Source: Puniceibacterium sp. IMCC21224 (GTDB lineage Bacteria > Pseudomonadota > Alphaproteobacteria > Rhodobacterales > Rhodobacteraceae). Taken from it: a stretch of DNA of 36,203 nucleotides. Made by a program: the position numbers and the translations under genes. The stretch is from assembly GCF_001038505.1 (NCBI RefSeq), contig NZ_LDPY01000009.1, forward strand, positions 1 to 36,203. The letters are read 5' to 3'. Positions within the stretch are counted from its first letter, which is position 1. Each line of letters starts with the position of its first letter. This document shows positions 8,902 to 18,267 of this stretch, piece after piece. The notes beneath the pieces were generated by a model. That model was given only the letters and a program-made list of their open reading frames with translations, was not told the origin of the DNA and ran no database searches.

Positions 8902-9723
8902 ATGAATTACGACAACAATCGCCCACCCATGGCCGTTATACTGGCCGCTGGCATCGGCTCACGGCTCAGCCCTTTAACGGACAAAAGCGCAAAAAGCCTC
9001 CTGTCTGTTGGAGGCTCTGTCATCCTGGAACGTATGATCCGCAATTGCCTAAGCTGCGGGATGTCTCAATTCGTTTTGGTGTTGGGCCACCGTGCAGACG
9101 AGATCAAACAGTTCGTTGATAAAACGTTTCGCGGAATCCGCGTCACATATGTGATCAATGACCGGTATCGTGATACCAACACAGGGTATTCGCTGATGCT
9201 TGCGTCAACCGTTGTGGGAACTGCCGAGTTCATCAAATTCGATGCAGATGTAGTGTTCGACACGAAGATCCTGCGTGCATTGGTGGACAGTGAATTGCCC
9301 AACGTCCTGTGCATCGACCGCAACATCGCGCTGGCCGATGAAGAGGTGAAAGTGATCACAGATGATCAAATGCGGGTCCGCGAGATTGGTAAAACAGTCG
9401 ACCCCAAAACGGCACTCGGTGAGTCCATTGGAATTGAGAAAATCAGCGCTTTTACAGGCCCACTGCTATTTGCCGAGTTGAAAGAGATGATGGAAAACGC
9501 AGGAAATGCGCAGGAGTATTATGAAGCGGCCTACGCGCGGCTGATCGCTAAAGGGATGCCTTTTCATGCGCTGGATATCACAGGGATGAATTGGACCGAG
9601 ATTGATACGCCTGAAGATTTTGCAACTGCAAACGCACTGTTTGGCACACCAATCGCGACCGTATCGCGCGGGCAACAACGAGCATTGGACGAAGCGCGTA
9701 CAAACCCGCGGCGTTCAATATAG
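8902..9723 (+). CDS. Nucleotidyltransferase, LicC/PntC/IPCT-like (probable CTP-dependent)
   Basis: A Rossmann-type NTP transferase of 273 residues that joins a sugar- or amino-alcohol phosphate (or phosphonate) to a nucleotide. The P-loop-like start AVILAAGIGSRLSPLTDKSAKSLLSVGG contains G17-x-G19-x-R21 and catalytic K31. DADVVFD is the metal-binding region and WTEIDTPEDFA matches the C-terminal signature of phosphocholine and inositol-phosphate cytidylyltransferases. The start is ATG 8902, and M10 is also possible. A CDP-linked product would feed the preceding CDP-alcohol transferase. A cytidylyltransferase for 2-aminoethylphosphonate (PntC) is known in bacteria, often linked to an AEP transaminase, and the gene set here mirrors that. 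Nucleotide specificity cannot be told from sequence alone. Confidence 0.8.
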   Translation: MNYDNNRPPMAVILAAGIGSRLSPLTDKSAKSLLSVGGSVILERMIRNCLSCGMSQFVLVLGHRADEIKQFVDKTFRGIRVTYVINDRYRDTNTGYSLMLASTVVGTAEFIKFDADVVFDTKILRALVDSELPNVLCIDRNIALADEEVKVITDDQMRVREIGKTVDPKTALGESIGIEKISAFTGPLLFAELKEMMENAGNAQEYYEAAYARLIAKGMPFHALDITGMNWTEIDTPEDFATANALFGTPIATVSRGQQRALDEARTNPRRSI

Positions 9724-10372
9724 GCCCATGGAAGGATTCATCGCGCGTCCATAACTGGCGCGTGATGTATATTCGCGCTGGCAGTCATCTCCAGTGAGTG
9801 CCCGACTTGCCGCGGCAAAGGACTGCAATAGGTGCTTATCGTTCCTTGATGCACGTTTCAGCAACAAGCACATTGGGCTCGAAGCCGCCTTGCGGCGGTG
9901 CGGCAGCACATCCGCAGCGAAATCACATGAGATCCCGGTTGCCCGATGGCAGCTGTCAGCCCTTCCACGACATTTGTGCCTGGCGCAGCATGACGCGGGG
10001 CTCCGACACGAAGGGCGGAAACCGGTCATTCGCTGCATGTCAAACAAGCCTTGTCTTTTTCGAAAACCGAATGAAAACCTGCTACGTTCTAATGTTGTCT
10101 GAATTAATCTCGGTTGGCCTTCATGAACCTCTATCCTTAAGAGATCGAAGTCATACCAATGGGCAGGGACCGATTAGATTTTCCGTGATAATTAGATCTT
10201 GGCAGGATTGACGAGGCACTCGCCTATTTCGCTGGTCGCACAATAAATGAGGCTCCCGGTTCAGAATTTTGTAACGGAATACCAAGTAGACGTTTTTTAA
10301 TATTGCCCAACCTATCATTGCGCTGTTGTCCCGGACAGCCACGGTATCGACCGTAGCGGGGTTTGAACTCAG
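9724..10372. other. Long non-coding gap, possible degenerate interspersed sequence
   Basis: I see no supported gene in these 649 bases. Overlapping short frames have no family resemblance. The part at 9850-10050 is GC-rich and contains wording such as GGTCATTCGCTGCA that recalls repeated intergenic debris of Rhodobacteraceae (memory, not checked). The part at 10060-10330 is clearly AT-richer and probably holds the promoter of the large secreted-protein gene. No strong terminator follows the nucleotidyltransferase. Confidence 0.35.
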
Positions 10373-13300
10373 ATGGATCGCTCAATTTCATATTGCTGGC
10401 CTGCCCAGAGGTTGCTCCGTCTTTTCAAGGCGGTGCGAACGAAAGTGGTTGTTTTTCTGTTGGCGTTTTTTTCGCTATCGGGGGCTGACGTGGCACAGGC
10501 GCAGGAGTCTTGTGGGGCTGCCTGCGTGTTCGCAGGCCCCCGAATGGCCAGTGTGGAATCCAGCGAGTCAGAGCTGTTGGGCCCCATCCTTTCGGGGTTG
10601 CTTGGCACCGATGTCGGCCTGAGCGTTCTGGATTGGAATGCGATGGCCGGTGCCAACATTGATCTTTTGGGCCTTCTTGGTGAAAACGGGCAGGATGTCA
10701 CGGTTTCTGATCCGGGGCAGATCGCCAATGTTGACCTGACCCTGCTGGACCTTGTCCAAGCCTCGGCCGCAGTTGCAGAGGCTGATGGTGATACCGCGTT
10801 GGTGAACGCCTTGAATGCCCTGAGCGTGCCGATCGCCGAGCTGAACCAGACCATCAATCTGGCTGACCTCATCACGATCGGCTTGCCCCAAGGGTCTTTG
10901 GCGACGCTGGAGCTGAATGCACTGGACCTGATCGGTGGGGCGATCCAACTTTACAACTATGAAAACGTCGTGACCACGACACAGCCCATCGCGCTTAACA
11001 ACGCCATTCTGGAACAATTCGGCATTGGCGGAGCAGAGATATTGCTGCAGGTTGTCGAGCCGCCCCATTTCGAATGCGGGGGGGCTGGAACGCAGTTCCA
11101 TACCTCGACCGTGCGCGCGAAACTTTCCGTGGATCTGGCCGATATCGAGCTGGATACCGCTGTGCTGGACGGTGCTCTCGGCGCACTTGTCGGGGGGCTG
11201 ATCGCGACAGATGTCACTTTGGGGGACGTTGATCTTTATTTCGAATTCGGTCGCGTGGACGGCACGATCCTGTCGGCCGACCCCGCGACGAAGACGGCCA
11301 GCGTCATTCTTGCGCCCAGTGCAATCGACCTGTTTCTGGGCGGTATCGACGACGCCATATTCTTCAACCGCGATCGGCCGATCGCGCAGTCAGATGTCGA
11401 CTTCGCGACCGTTGCCGAGCTTGACGTCTCCTTGTTTGGAGGTCTGGTTCAGGAAAGCGCGGGCGTGCGGGTGAAATCCTTTGCGCAGAGCGCGCCGCAA
11501 ACAAGCGAGACGTTGTTCTTCTCGCCACCCTATCCGCAAAGGCAGGCCATCGGGGATGGCGCCTCATCGTTCAGCGATCTCATCGGAACCCTTGCGGAAA
11601 ACCTTGACGTGGAAGTTGAAGACAGTCTGGGAAATCTGGTTGGTCCGCTGATTGATACGACGATCGAACCTCTGGTGGGGGATCTGGTCGGCGGTCTGTT
11701 GGTGGATGCGATCTCTCCGATTCTGGACCTTACCGTTGATCCTCTACTCGGGTTTTTCGGCGTCGGGATCGGAGAGGCGGAAGCGTCAATTTCGGGGGTG
11801 ACGTCAATCTGCACCGACTACGCGGATTGCCCGGTTTCAGGCCCGGCACCCGATGGCACCGCAACGGCGAATTACGGCAGCCCTTACCATCTGATCTATG
11901 AGACGTTGTTCATGGGCTCTGCCGTGCCAGATACGGAGTCGGCGCCGCAGACAAACGCGACGGCCACCGGGGATGACGAAAGCGGGATCGACGACGAAGA
12001 TGGCGTTGTTCTGCCGCCCTTGCCCGTTGGCACGACCCAGACCGTCGAGATCAGCGTGAGCGAAACAGGAGGAGAGGCCGGATATCTGCAGGCCTGGATC
12101 GACTGGAACGGAGACGGCACCTTCGGGGCGGGCGAACAAATCGCAAATGATGTGACCTCAAACGGGGCCGGGGTGATTTCGCTGTCCGTGGTTGTTCCCC
12201 CCAACGCACGGCCAGGGGCCAGCTTCGCGCGGTTCCGCTGGTCCACGCAAGCCGACCTGGATCCCATCGAGATTGCTCCGGACGGCGAGGTCGAGGATCA
12301 CGCTGTCGCCCTGTCCGGGACACCACGCCCCAGGCTTTCGGGCCAGGTCATTGCCGACACCGGCGCAGGAAACGGCAGTGCCCATGACGGTGCGCTTAAT
12401 GGTGGCGAGGCGGGCTTGGCAACGGTATCGGTCAGGATCGAGACGCCCGAGGGGCAGACCATCGCGGTGACGATGACGGATGACCTTGGCAATTGGTCCG
12501 TAGATCTTCCACCTGGTTTCGAGGGGCCTGCAATCGCGAGGGTGGTGGTGCCGGACGGCATGCTGGCGATCTCCGAAAGCACTTCAGGCTCGCCTGCGAT
12601 CGTGCCATCCCCGCCAAACGATGGGGCGATTCTTCTGGACCTCGCGAGCGACAGCATCGTGAGCAACCTTGCCTTGGGCCTGATCCCCGTGCCGCGGCTG
12701 TCCGAAGATTCCGTCACCTATACGCAATCGGGGCAGATCGCCGTTCTCCTTCACGACTACGTTGCAGGCAGCAAGGGCAGCGTCACGTTTTCCGTCGAAG
12801 ACCTGAGCCTTCCATCCGAGGGCGCGGCCAGTGTTGCACTGTTTCATGACGAGGATTGCGATGGCACCCTCGGAGCTGTCATTTCCGCACCCTTTGCCGT
12901 GGAAACTGGCGACCGTATCTGCATCCTGTCGCGCGTTGCCACGGGTTCTGGATTGCCGGATGGTGCCGCCGTCACCTATCGGCTCACTGCGACCACCGCG
13001 TTTGATGATGTCAGTGCCACGGTGCAGGCTGACAACACCGACCGCGTTATCATCGGCAGTGGCGGCGGGATCATCGTCGAAAAAACGGTCGAAAACCTGA
13101 CCCGGATGACCGGCGAAACGCATTCCAACAGCGGGGGGCCTGCCGATATTCTTCTGTACAGGATCCGCATTGTGAATACCGGGATTGAACCCGTGCGCGG
13201 AGTCCAGATCCACGATCACACCCCCCCCTACACGAGCCTCGATGGCGGGATTACACAAACGCTCACAATCGGCAGCGGGACCGAATGCACCCTCGCGCTG

Positions 13301-13411
13301 CCTGATACGGCGACGGTCGGTTACGTGGGTGGGATAAGGTGGGAATGCACTGGCGAGGTGCTGCCAGGATCAACCGCGACGTTTGAATTCAGGACCCGCA
13401 TTGACGAGTAG
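10373..13411 (+). CDS. Large secreted surface protein with GEVED, SdrD-B-like and DUF11 domains
   Basis: A 1012-residue exported protein. An N-terminal signal peptide has a basic stretch (LFKAVRTK), a hydrophobic core (VVVFLLAFFSLSG) and a likely cleavage after AQA at about residue 43. Residues about 50-500 form a leucine/aspartate-rich region reminiscent of the extracellular part of TadG-like surface proteins (weak). At about 537-640 lies a GEVED domain (DDEDGVVLPPLPVG, then LQAWIDWNGDGTFGAGEQI, ending in DGEVEDHAVAL). At about 655-730 there is a carboxypeptidase-like/SdrD-B fold (GLATVSVRIETPEG, TDDLGNWSVDLPPG). At about 897-1010 a DUF11-type repeat (YRIRIVNTGIEPVRGVQIHD) ends the protein. 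No sortase motif or beta-barrel anchor is visible. A role as adhesin or surface-layer component is inference. The second copy is frame-broken. Confidence 0.8.
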   Translation: MDRSISYCWPAQRLLRLFKAVRTKVVVFLLAFFSLSGADVAQAQESCGAACVFAGPRMASVESSESELLGPILSGLLGTDVGLSVLDWNAMAGANIDLLGLLGENGQDVTVSDPGQIANVDLTLLDLVQASAAVAEADGDTALVNALNALSVPIAELNQTINLADLITIGLPQGSLATLELNALDLIGGAIQLYNYENVVTTTQPIALNNAILEQFGIGGAEILLQVVEPPHFECGGAGTQFHTSTVRAKLSVDLADIELDTAVLDGALGALVGGLIATDVTLGDVDLYFEFGRVDGTILSADPATKTASVILAPSAIDLFLGGIDDAIFFNRDRPIAQSDVDFATVAELDVSLFGGLVQESAGVRVKSFAQSAPQTSETLFFSPPYPQRQAIGDGASSFSDLIGTLAENLDVEVEDSLGNLVGPLIDTTIEPLVGDLVGGLLVDAISPILDLTVDPLLGFFGVGIGEAEASISGVTSICTDYADCPVSGPAPDGTATANYGSPYHLIYETLFMGSAVPDTESAPQTNATATGDDESGIDDEDGVVLPPLPVGTTQTVEISVSETGGEAGYLQAWIDWNGDGTFGAGEQIANDVTSNGAGVISLSVVVPPNARPGASFARFRWSTQADLDPIEIAPDGEVEDHAVALSGTPRPRLSGQVIADTGAGNGSAHDGALNGGEAGLATVSVRIETPEGQTIAVTMTDDLGNWSVDLPPGFEGPAIARVVVPDGMLAISESTSGSPAIVPSPPNDGAILLDLASDSIVSNLALGLIPVPRLSEDSVTYTQSGQIAVLLHDYVAGSKGSVTFSVEDLSLPSEGAASVALFHDEDCDGTLGAVISAPFAVETGDRICILSRVATGSGLPDGAAVTYRLTATTAFDDVSATVQADNTDRVIIGSGGGIIVEKTVENLTRMTGETHSNSGGPADILLYRIRIVNTGIEPVRGVQIHDHTPPYTSLDGGITQTLTIGSGTECTLALPDTATVGYVGGIRWECTGEVLPGSTATFEFRTRIDE

Positions 13412-14109
13412 GGGCGGCGGAGTTCGGAGGACACCCACCCGTCGAGAAGCTCTGTTTTCAGCTATCGATAGGTCAAGGTACTTTGAAGGTGGTGATTAAA
13501 AAGAAGTTGTAGATCTATTTCGAAAAATAATTTGGGGTATGTCTGTACAGTCTGGTAGTATTTGCAATCATTCGAATTCAAGTGGTTTGGCACGATGATG
13601 GTAGGACATGATGCCATTTCAGTTTGCTCATATGGAGGGCTGTTTGATGGTTCTGCACCGCAGCGCCGGTATTCGAGTTCAACGTCCTCTAAGGGCCGAT
13701 CATGCCTGTCGCGCAGGTCGCTGTCCACGAGTTTGCAAAGGTCACTTCCTGCGCATTGCTGACCTTGGTCCGCAGCGCAGCATGTGGGCTGCGGACCGCG
13801 AGGGCTTGAATGGCCGCTTTTGCCTGTCTGACATGCAACTTTCGCAGGTGCAGCTAACGGCAGTTCTCCGCCCTTGATTGGCGCCGTTGCGATCGGCCCA
13901 CACCGGACATCCATCTGATCCCTATAATGCCGCGTTGCGGCCCGTCGGAGCGGGCATTGGTGCAACGCGCAGCATTCTTACCAGTCAGATACCCGCTACC
14001 CGGACCTTCCGGACGTTTTCTGTGTGCAAGATCTCCCGTCCCGGCTGCGAGGGGCTGCCGCAAAACGTTGCGCCTCGCCCTGCCCGGCGGGCCAGTTCGT
14101 TCTCGTCGC
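13412..14109. other. Non-coding gap between the surface protein and LysR genes
   Basis: No gene is supported in these 698 bases. Positions 13470-13580 are AT-rich, and 13700-14050 are GC-rich with phrases such as GTGCAACGCGCAGCATTC that look like degenerate interspersed repeat or old transposon debris. No clear terminator hairpin follows the large gene. The region could be the seam between the cargo arm and the LysR/SDR module. Confidence 0.35.
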
Positions 14110-15024
14110 CTATTTCAGTCTGGCTTGCTTGACCTGCCCAGCCGCTGCGTCACGGACCATGGAGAGGAACGCGCTGAACCCCGCCGACGGATTTCGTCTG
14201 CTTGGGTAATACAAGCTGAAACCGGGACGCGCCGGGGTCCAGTCTTCCAGAAGGCGGACCATTCGGCCGGTGGCGATATCCTCGGCCACATCCTGTTCTA
14301 TAAAGAAGCCGATCCCGGCTCCGTCACAGACGGCGGCGCGCGCAATCGCGGCCTCGTCCAAGGTCAAACGGCCATTGGCCTCGATCTGCACGGTTTCGCC
14401 GTTGCGTTCGAAGTGCCAGCGGAACAGCGCACCGTTGGGCAGGCGGACGCGAAGGCAATCCTCCAACGGTAGGTCACCCGGGGTCAGAGGTATGGGGTGG
14501 TCCGCGATCCATCTGGGCGCGGCCACGACGGCATAGCGCTGCGGCCTGCCCAGAGGGAGGGCGATCATGTCGCGGGGCACCAGATCGGCGGGCCGGAGAC
14601 CCAAGTCGAATCCCTCGGCCACGATGTCGACCCGCCGTCCCTCGGTGACCAGGTCGATCTGCATGTCGGGGAAGCGACGCAGGAAGTTCAGAACCAGCGG
14701 CGTGATCTCGCGCCCCGCCTGCTTAGAGGCGTTGATCCGCAAAAGCCCCGACGGTCTGCTTCGTTGGGATTGCGCTGTCTCCATTGCGATGCGGATTTCG
14801 GACACCGCCGGACCGATGCCTTCGACGAACTTCCGTCCTGCATCGCTCAGCGAGACGCTGCGCGTCGTGCGGTTGAACAATCGCACGCCAAGACTGGTCT
14901 CCAAGCGCGAGATGGTGTGCGACAGCGCCGTGGTCGACATGCCGAGATCGATCGCCGCTGCCCGGAACGACCCGAGCCGCGCGATGGCCATCACTGCCTC
15001 AAGACCCTTCAGCCCTGCTTCCAT
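14110..15024 (-). CDS. LysR-family transcriptional regulator
   Basis: A 304-residue regulator. The N-terminal winged helix-turn-helix reads [21 protein letters not shown], then [33 protein letters not shown], and the C-terminal part is a periplasmic-binding-protein-like effector domain. I chose ATG 15024 ([13 protein letters not shown]), because the 42 residues of open frame before it do not fit the family and would cross the divergent promoter. The gene is divergent from the SnoaL-like/SDR pair at 15125, with a 100-bp intergenic region, the classic layout for a LysR regulator controlling its neighbours. The inducer is unknown. Confidence 0.9.
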   Translation of the reverse strand: MEAGLKGLEAVMAIARLGSFRAAAIDLGMSTTALSHTISRLETSLGVRLFNRTTRSVSLSDAGRKFVEGIGPAVSEIRIAMETAQSQRSRPSGLLRINASKQAGREITPLVLNFLRRFPDMQIDLVTEGRRVDIVAEGFDLGLRPADLVPRDMIALPLGRPQRYAVVAAPRWIADHPIPLTPGDLPLEDCLRVRLPNGALFRWHFERNGETVQIEANGRLTLDEAAIARAAVCDGAGIGFFIEQDVAEDIATGRMVRLLEDWTPARPGFSLYYPSRRNPSAGFSAFLSMVRDAAAGQVKQARLK

Positions 15025-15083
15025 TGTCCCGATTCTGTCATCGTCAGATGCCAATTTATCCCGATTATCTGCACAGCAGTCCA

Positions 15084-15096
15084 GCCATATATTGGC
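15084..15096. promoter_or_regulatory. Candidate LysR operator (dyad)
   Basis: The dyad GCCATATATTGGC lies in the 100-bp gap between the divergent LysR gene and the SnoaL-like gene. Its position and partial symmetry suit a LysR-type binding site, but there is no other evidence. Confidence 0.3.
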
Positions 15097-15124
15097 CATG
15101 ACGAGAATCGAAAGGACGACCTCC

Positions 15125-15445
15125 ATGAAACTCCCATCTCCGATCCACATTTATTTCACCGCCCGAGCGCCGCAGGACCGTGACGCTATTGCTGCGGCCT
15201 TTGCCCATGATGCCATCGTCCATGACGAAGGACGCAGTCACAGTGGCCCGCAGGCGATCAGCGATTGGTGGGTCGCCGCGAACGCGAAGTATCGCCACCA
15301 CGTGGAACCCATGGGCACGACCGAGGCCTGCGGAAAGACCGTGGTCCAGGCGAACGTCACTGGCGATTTTCCCGGAAGCCCTGCGGTGCTGACCTTCACC
15401 TTCGGCTTGAACGGCGACCGCATCACGGACCTGGAGATCGGATGA
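15125..15445 (+). CDS. SnoaL-like / NTF2-fold small protein
   Basis: A 106-residue single-domain protein of the SnoaL-like (NTF2) superfamily. It begins [36 protein letters not shown], the typical helix plus acidic strand of this fold. It continues with [22 protein letters not shown] and ends [18 protein letters not shown]. Members include isomerases, dehydratases and many proteins of unknown role. It overlaps the SDR gene by 4 bases (ATGA), so the two are co-translated and presumably act in the same small-molecule reaction under control of the divergent LysR regulator. Confidence 0.85.
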   Translation: MKLPSPIHIYFTARAPQDRDAIAAAFAHDAIVHDEGRSHSGPQAISDWWVAANAKYRHHVEPMGTTEACGKTVVQANVTGDFPGSPAVLTFTFGLNGDRITDLEIG

Positions 15446-16224
15446 TGTCGGAATTCGTAACTTTAAAGGGCAAGCGCACACTGATCACAGGCGGAACTCA
15501 GGGCGCGGGTGCGGCGACTGCGGCGCTGTTCTGTGAACTGGGCGCACAGGTCATGACTACGGCGCGCAAGCCTCCCGCGGGCCTGCCGGACGACCTTTTC
15601 GTTGCCGCCGACTTAACCACGCTGGAAGGATGCGAAACCGTGTCTACGGCAGTGCAGACCCGGATGGGCGGCGCGGACATCATCGTTCACATGCTGGGCG
15701 GCTCCTCGGCCCCCGGCGGCGGCTTTGCGGCTTTGGGCGAGGCTGAATGGCAAGCCGAACTGGCGCTGAACCTCCTGCCTGCCCTGCGCCTCGACCGCGC
15801 ACTGGTGCCGGGCATGGTCGCGCAGGGCGCGGGAGCGGTGATCCACGTCACCTCGATCCAGCGCCTGCTGCCGCTGCCCGAGGCGACCACAGCCTATGCC
15901 GCCGCCAAGGCGGCCCTGTCTACCTACAGCAAGAGCCTGTCCAAGGAAGTCTCGCCCAAGGGCATCCGCGTGGTCCGCGTGGCCCCTGGTTGGATCGAGA
16001 CCGAGGCCTCGGTCCGCTTGGCGAAACGCGTGGCCGCGGACGCAGACACCGACCTCGAGGGAGGGCGCCGCATCATCATGGACAGCCTAGGGGGAATCCC
16101 AATCGGGCGCCCCTCGAAACCCGCCGAGATCGCGAGCCTGATCGCCTTCCTTGCTTCGGACCGCGCAGCCACCATCACCGGAGCCGAATATGTTATCGAT
16201 GGCGGAACGGTGCCGACCACGTAA
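15442..16224 (+). CDS. Short-chain dehydrogenase/reductase (SDR)
   Basis: A classical NAD(P)-dependent oxidoreductase of 260 residues. The cofactor glycine motif is [18 protein letters not shown]. The catalytic serine lies in [19 protein letters not shown], the YxxxK pair is YAAAKAAL, and the C-terminal segment [22 protein letters not shown] is the usual SDR ending. Basic residue R near the end of the second strand (MTTARKP) suggests NADP preference. Two consecutive ATGs (15442, 15445) are possible starts. It is coupled to the SnoaL-like gene. The substrate cannot be predicted. Confidence 0.9.
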   Translation: MMSEFVTLKGKRTLITGGTQGAGAATAALFCELGAQVMTTARKPPAGLPDDLFVAADLTTLEGCETVSTAVQTRMGGADIIVHMLGGSSAPGGGFAALGEAEWQAELALNLLPALRLDRALVPGMVAQGAGAVIHVTSIQRLLPLPEATTAYAAAKAALSTYSKSLSKEVSPKGIRVVRVAPGWIETEASVRLAKRVAADADTDLEGGRRIIMDSLGGIPIGRPSKPAEIASLIAFLASDRAATITGAEYVIDGGTVPTT

Positions 16225-16809
16225 TCCTCTGGTGCGCACGAACGCGGAGTCCATGTAGCCGCGCGACCGCGAAATAGCGCGATCGCCACAAACCGCAGGA
16301 TGGCAGGAAAAACTGTAGTGAGCAGACTTGTGGCGGGGCGGAGAGACACACGGCTCTCTGCCGAGCCTAAGCTGCGATCCTACGGCGCGGCGAAGGGGGA
16401 GATCGCACTCGGCATCGAGCATTGTCAGCATTAGGGATTGAACAACCCAAGCGAGGGCTCCCACCGCCATACAAGACGGCGCGAGAAAATCATGGGCCGT
16501 TTCAATCCCCGCGCCAAGCGCAGCGGTTTCCGTCCGTGCATGACCAGTCAGCCAGTCTGTCTGCCCGAAACACCACGGGCTATACTGACGAGTTGACTGT
16601 TTGATTTTGGGCTTCACCAACGAACTCAACCCGACATCAACAACCTGACAATTCCGACAGGATTTGTGGAACAAAGCCGGTCCGGGCGGAAGGGTGCCCG
16701 TTGTGCAGCCGCGGTAGGATACCGCAGCCGCACGTGGTATGTCATTCAGGTGGCGTTGGCCTGATAGTACGCAGCCTCGAAGTCATTGACTGTCCGTCGT
16801 CATATAAAA
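16225..16809. other. Insertion-sequence debris
   Basis: There is no intact gene here. GATTTGTGGAACAAAGCC at 16661-16678, read on the minus strand, resembles the terminal inverted repeats of IS5/IS903-type elements. A hairpin with stems GTGC/GCAC and GCGGTA/TACCGC lies at 16703-16733. The fragment at 16746-16793 resembles the end of an IS3 transposase. A minus-strand frame over 16087-16674 is open, but its start runs antisense to the SDR gene, so I do not call it as a gene. Confidence 0.5.
16746..16793 (-). pseudogene. 3' remnant of an older IS3-type transposase
   Basis: On the minus strand this short stretch reads TVNDFEAAYYQANAT and then a stop, resembling the C-terminal end of IS3-family OrfB proteins (EAAYY-type ending). 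It lies just outside the left end of the intact IS3 element, so the younger IS appears to have landed at or in an older one. The evidence is a short motif only. Confidence 0.4.
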
Positions 16810-16863
16810 TGGGACATCAGAGCGGCTTGAGCATTGGAGGCTCTGGCTCGTTTGTGTGATTGA

Positions 16864-17844
16864 TTATGCGGCTTGTTTTTGGTGTTGCAAGCGGCGTTCG
16901 CGGATTGTCAGTATCTTGATCTTCTTCCTTTCTCTGAGGATGGCTTTGTCGCGCCCAAAGTAGACGTCGGCGGGCGTGACGTTGTTGAGACTCTCGTGGT
17001 ATCGCGCGTTGTTGTAATACTCTACGAAGGCCCCGATCTGGCGTTCGAGATCGCCGGGCAGGTAGTAGTTTTCCAGCAGAACCCGGTTCTTCATAGTTTG
17101 GTGCCAGCGCTCAATCTTGCCCTGGGTTTGCGGATGGAATGGTGCCCCGCGAACGTGGTCCATTTTTTGATTTCCCAACCACTTGGCGAGGTCGCCAGAG
17201 ATGTAGCAGGCCCCGTTGTCACTCAGCAGGCGCGGCTTGTGCCGGACGACGGCTTGGTCACAGCCCGATGCGCTCAGAGCCAGTTCAATCGTGTCCGTCA
17301 CGTCCTCGGCCCGCATGTTTGTGCAAAGCTTCCAGGCGATGATGTAGCGGCTGTAGTCGTCGAGGATGGTGGACAGGTAATACCAGCCCCAGCCGATGAT
17401 CTTGAAGTAGGTGAAGTCGGTCTGCCAGAGCTGATGGATGGCCGTGGTCTTGTCCGTGAACTCGTCCGCGGCCTTGATCACCACATAGTCCGGCGCCGTG
17501 ATCAGATCAGCTGCTTTAAGAATGCGGTAAGCCGATGATTCCGAGATAAAATACCGGTTCTCATCGGTGTATTTGACCGCCAGTTCACGTGTCGTCAGCG
17601 CCTCATGTTCTAACGCAAACTCGATCAGGTCATCGCGCCGGTCTTGGGGTATTCGATTCCAGACCGACCCTGGTCGAGGAGACCGATCGGCCAGCGCATC
17701 GAACCCGCCCTCGACGTAGCGATCATACCAGCGGTAGAAAGCCGTGCGCGGAATGCCCAGCATATCCAGCGTCATTTTGGTGGGCAGATGCGAACCTTCA
17801 ACGGTGCGGATGATCTCAAGCTTCTCGGTTGCAGGGTATCTCAT
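16864..17844 (-). CDS. IS3-family transposase OrfB (DDE catalytic domain)
   Basis: Integrase-core transposase, 326 residues from ATG 17844 (MRYPATEKLEIIRTVE). It has an N-terminal HTH region followed by the rve catalytic core. The DDE triad is in LWQTDFTYFKIIGWG, PRLLSDNGACYISG and QGKIERWHQTMKNR, and the ending is VEYYNNARYHESLNNVTPADVYFG. It is normally made as an OrfAB fusion by -1 frameshifting at the A7 run 17873-17879, with the frame open upstream through that site. The stop-start overlap ATGA with OrfA also permits re-initiation. No disruption is seen. Confidence 0.92.
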   Translation of the reverse strand: MRYPATEKLEIIRTVEGSHLPTKMTLDMLGIPRTAFYRWYDRYVEGGFDALADRSPRPGSVWNRIPQDRRDDLIEFALEHEALTTRELAVKYTDENRYFISESSAYRILKAADLITAPDYVVIKAADEFTDKTTAIHQLWQTDFTYFKIIGWGWYYLSTILDDYSRYIIAWKLCTNMRAEDVTDTIELALSASGCDQAVVRHKPRLLSDNGACYISGDLAKWLGNQKMDHVRGAPFHPQTQGKIERWHQTMKNRVLLENYYLPGDLERQIGAFVEYYNNARYHESLNNVTPADVYFGRDKAILRERKKIKILTIRERRLQHQKQAA

Positions 17845-18215
17845 TCCTCCACCTCCCCAGCCCCTGTCATACTTTTTTTGAGCAGACGGTTTTCCAGGGT
17901 GAGATCGGCCACGCATTCCTTCAGGGCCAAAGACTCAGAGCGAAGCTCCTTCACCTCCGGCGACGTGGCTTGGCGCGCCGTATCGCCAGACAAGCGACGC
18001 TTGCCAGCCTCCAGGAACTCCTTCGACCAGCTGTAATACAGGCTCTCGGCGATACCCTCCCGCCGACATAGCACCGAAATGCTTTCCTCACCGCGCAGGC
18101 CAGCTAAGACGATGCGGATCTTCTCCTCTGCAGAATAGGTCTGCCGCGTCTTGCGGCGGATGTTCTTGACCAGCTTGTCAGCTGCGTCCTTCGACGTTCC
18201 GGATGTCTTGTTCAT
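17841..18215 (-). CDS. IS3-family transposase OrfA (helix-turn-helix)
   Basis: DNA-binding subunit of the IS3 transposase, 124 residues. I chose ATG 18215 (MNKTSGTSKDAADKL) because AAGGAG lies 7 bases upstream. The HTH is in YSAEEKIRIVLAGLRGEESISVLCRREGIAESLYYSWSKEFL, and a leucine-zipper-like segment LKECVADLTLENRLLKK at the C terminus serves in dimerisation. The A7 slippery run falls in codons for LLKKS, just before the stop. Confidence 0.92.
   Translation of the reverse strand: MNKTSGTSKDAADKLVKNIRRKTRQTYSAEEKIRIVLAGLRGEESISVLCRREGIAESLYYSWSKEFLEAGKRRLSGDTARQATSPEVKELRSESLALKECVADLTLENRLLKKSMTGAGEVEE
17872..17879 (-). other. Programmed -1 frameshift site of the IS3 element
   Basis: On the minus strand the run AAAAAAAG joins the OrfA frame (CTC AAA AAA AGT) to the OrfB frame (CAA AAA AAG TAT). 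Both frames are open across it. This matches the canonical A-stretch slippage of IS3-family elements. Confidence 0.75.
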
Positions 18216-18267
18216 CTTCGCTCCTTGAAAGCTACGATGAACCAGAAATCCTCCGTTGTTCAAATCC

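Larger units (their letters stand above)
4547..12953. repeat. Long direct repeat, copy 1 (8.4 kb)
   Basis: It matches 27800-36203 at a constant offset of 23,253 bp up to about 10513. After that only five one-base homopolymer differences change the offset to 23,250. I saw no base substitutions where I compared coding and non-coding stretches. The repeat is longer than the window shows, since the second copy is cut by the right edge. Confidence 0.95.

Noticed and set aside
12584..13258. A 224-codon frame antisense to the surface-protein gene
   Set aside because: The plus-strand gene has a signal peptide and recognisable domains across this region. The antisense frame is a GC-rich shadow.
16087..16674. 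A 195-codon minus-strand frame
   Set aside because: It begins downstream of IS-type terminal sequence and ends antisense to the SDR gene. No domain or ribosome-binding site is visible, so it is probably transposon debris.
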